NCBI GenBank assembly: GCA_050259035.1
Contig: JBLMZW010000150.1
Location: forward strand, 1 to 6,746
Source: JBLMZW01 sp050259035
GTDB lineage: Bacteria; Bacillota; Syntrophomonadia; Syntrophomonadales; DTU052
Length of the DNA stretch: 6,746 nucleotides
Direction: 5' to 3'
Part shown: positions 6,097 to 6,746 of the stretch, in pieces
How the letters are laid out: each line of letters opens with the position of its first letter
How positions within the stretch are numbered: the stretch's first letter is position 1
The notes under the pieces: generated by a model
Told to the model about the DNA's origin: nothing
Seen by the model: the letters and a program-made list of their open reading frames with translations, nothing else
Database searches by the model: none
Translations under genes and position numbers: made by a program

Positions 6097-6746
6097 AACT
6101 TTTTTAACGACAATTTGTTCATTTTCCTTATCTATGATAATTTTGTCCCCCGGGTGGATGGTCTTTTTCAGGATTTCCTCGGACACAGTGTCCTCTATTA
6201 CACGTTGAATTGCCCGTTTTAACGGCCGTGCGCCATAAACTGGGTCGGTGCCTTCTTTAATAATATGGGCCCGTATGGCATCCGATACGCTAAAATCAAA
6301 TCCCTGTTCTTTAATGCGTTCAAGTAATTGCCTGGTCAGCAAGTCAAAAATATTCCCCAGTTGGTCTTCGGTCAAACTGCGAAATACTATCAATTCATCA
6401 ATACGATTTAGAAACTCGGGACGAAATACTGATTTTATCTTTTCCAGAATATGATCTTTCATCTTATTGTAGTCTTCGTTGTCTGTTTGTTCGGCGACAA
6501 ACCCTAAACGTATTTTACGAACATTTTCCGCACCTACATTGGAAGTCATTATAATAACCGTGTTGCGGAAATCAACTGTACGTCCCTTTCCGTCGGTAAG
6601 CCGTCCATCTTCAAGTACCTGCAGTAGGATATTAAAAACCTCCGGGTGAGCCTTTTCAATTTCATCCAGAAGAATAACTGAATAGGGTTTGCGGCGAACT
6701 CTTTCCGTGAGCTGACCGCCCTCTTCAAAACCCACATATCCGGGCG
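6094..6746 (-). CDS. clpC: ATP-dependent Clp protease ATPase subunit ClpC, C-terminal 216 residues
   Basis: This is the end of an Hsp100/ClpC unfoldase, which feeds proteins to ClpP; the rest lies beyond the window. The first complete codon is at 6744, and the visible part is roughly a quarter of the usual length of about 810. It covers most of the second AAA+ module: PGYVGFEEGG pore loop, Walker B VILLDEIEKAH (fragment residues 23-33), sensor 1 TSN (67-69), the ClpP-docking LGF tripeptide (80-82), the arginine-finger segment FRPEFLNRIDE (107-117), and sensor 2 GARPLKR (171-177). LGF argues for a ClpP partner and against the disaggregase ClpB. ClpC is preferred over ClpE because of position before radA-disA, as in the Bacillus ctsR operon. 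The GTG at 6735 is the valine of GYVG inside the gene, not a start. Confidence 0.95.
   Translation of the reverse strand, partial: PGYVGFEEGGQLTERVRRKPYSVILLDEIEKAHPEVFNILLQVLEDGRLTDGKGRTVDFRNTVIIMTSNVGAENVRKIRLGFVAEQTDNEDYNKMKDHILEKIKSVFRPEFLNRIDELIVFRSLTEDQLGNIFDLLTRQLLERIKEQGFDFSVSDAIRAHIIKEGTDPVYGARPLKRAIQRVIEDTVSEEILKKTIHPGDKIIIDKENEQIVVKKV

Noticed and set aside
6016..6222. Open frame of 68 codons on the plus strand across the clpC-radA gap
   Set aside because: It is antisense to the clpC end and contains the clpC terminator; no ribosome binding site.
6733..6735. GTG as a possible start of a short 213-residue AAA+ protein
   Set aside because: Codons before it read P-G-Y, giving the conserved PGYVG of ClpC; the gene simply continues past the window.
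6549..6737. Second minus-strand frame of 62 codons in the clpC region
   Set aside because: It overlaps the ClpC frame, which carries the conserved Walker B and sensor motifs.

Overview
This window looks like the chromosome of a low- to mid-GC Firmicute, most likely a member of the class Clostridia. The evidence is gene order and protein sequence: on the minus strand it reads clpC (C-terminal end only), radA, disA, yacL (PIN/TRAM), ispD-ispF and gltX (N-terminal end only). That is the order of the Bacillus subtilis clpC-radA-disA-yacL-ispD-ispF-gltX region. The genes carry strong GGAGG-type ribosome binding sites and sigma-A-like promoters. I cannot name a genus.

Right to left (direction of most transcription): the end of ClpC (6746-6094) runs into a G/C hairpin terminator that starts inside its stop codon. 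RadA (6016-4673) and DisA (4630-3554) follow with a 42-bp gap and look co-transcribed. Then the classical order is interrupted: a plus-strand gene of 132 codons (3082-3480) lies between disA and yacL. It is convergent with disA, with a perfect 12-bp stem terminator between them, and divergent from yacL. It has its own near-perfect sigma-A promoter (TTGACA-N18-TATAAT). The divergent intergenic region (2872-3081) also holds a perfect 16-bp A/T palindrome. Beyond it, yacL (2871-1780) overlaps by 8 bp a fused ispDF gene (1787-579) that begins with TTG. gltX (500-1, running off the window) follows after a 78-bp gap with its own extended -10 promoter.

Functionally the window combines protein quality control (ClpC), DNA repair and recombination (RadA), DNA-integrity signalling through cyclic di-AMP (DisA), a membrane-anchored PIN/TRAM protein (YacL), two steps of the MEP isoprenoid pathway in one polypeptide (IspDF), and glutamyl-tRNA charging (GltX). 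Most of this is conserved housekeeping.

The parts worth a second look are the cysteine-bearing plus-strand protein, whose C-terminal half resembles a MazG-type fold that has lost a metal ligand; its unusual leader, in which the ribosome binding site can pair with the bases that follow it; and the palindromes around the divergent promoters. I see no mobile element, CRISPR array, tRNA or rRNA.
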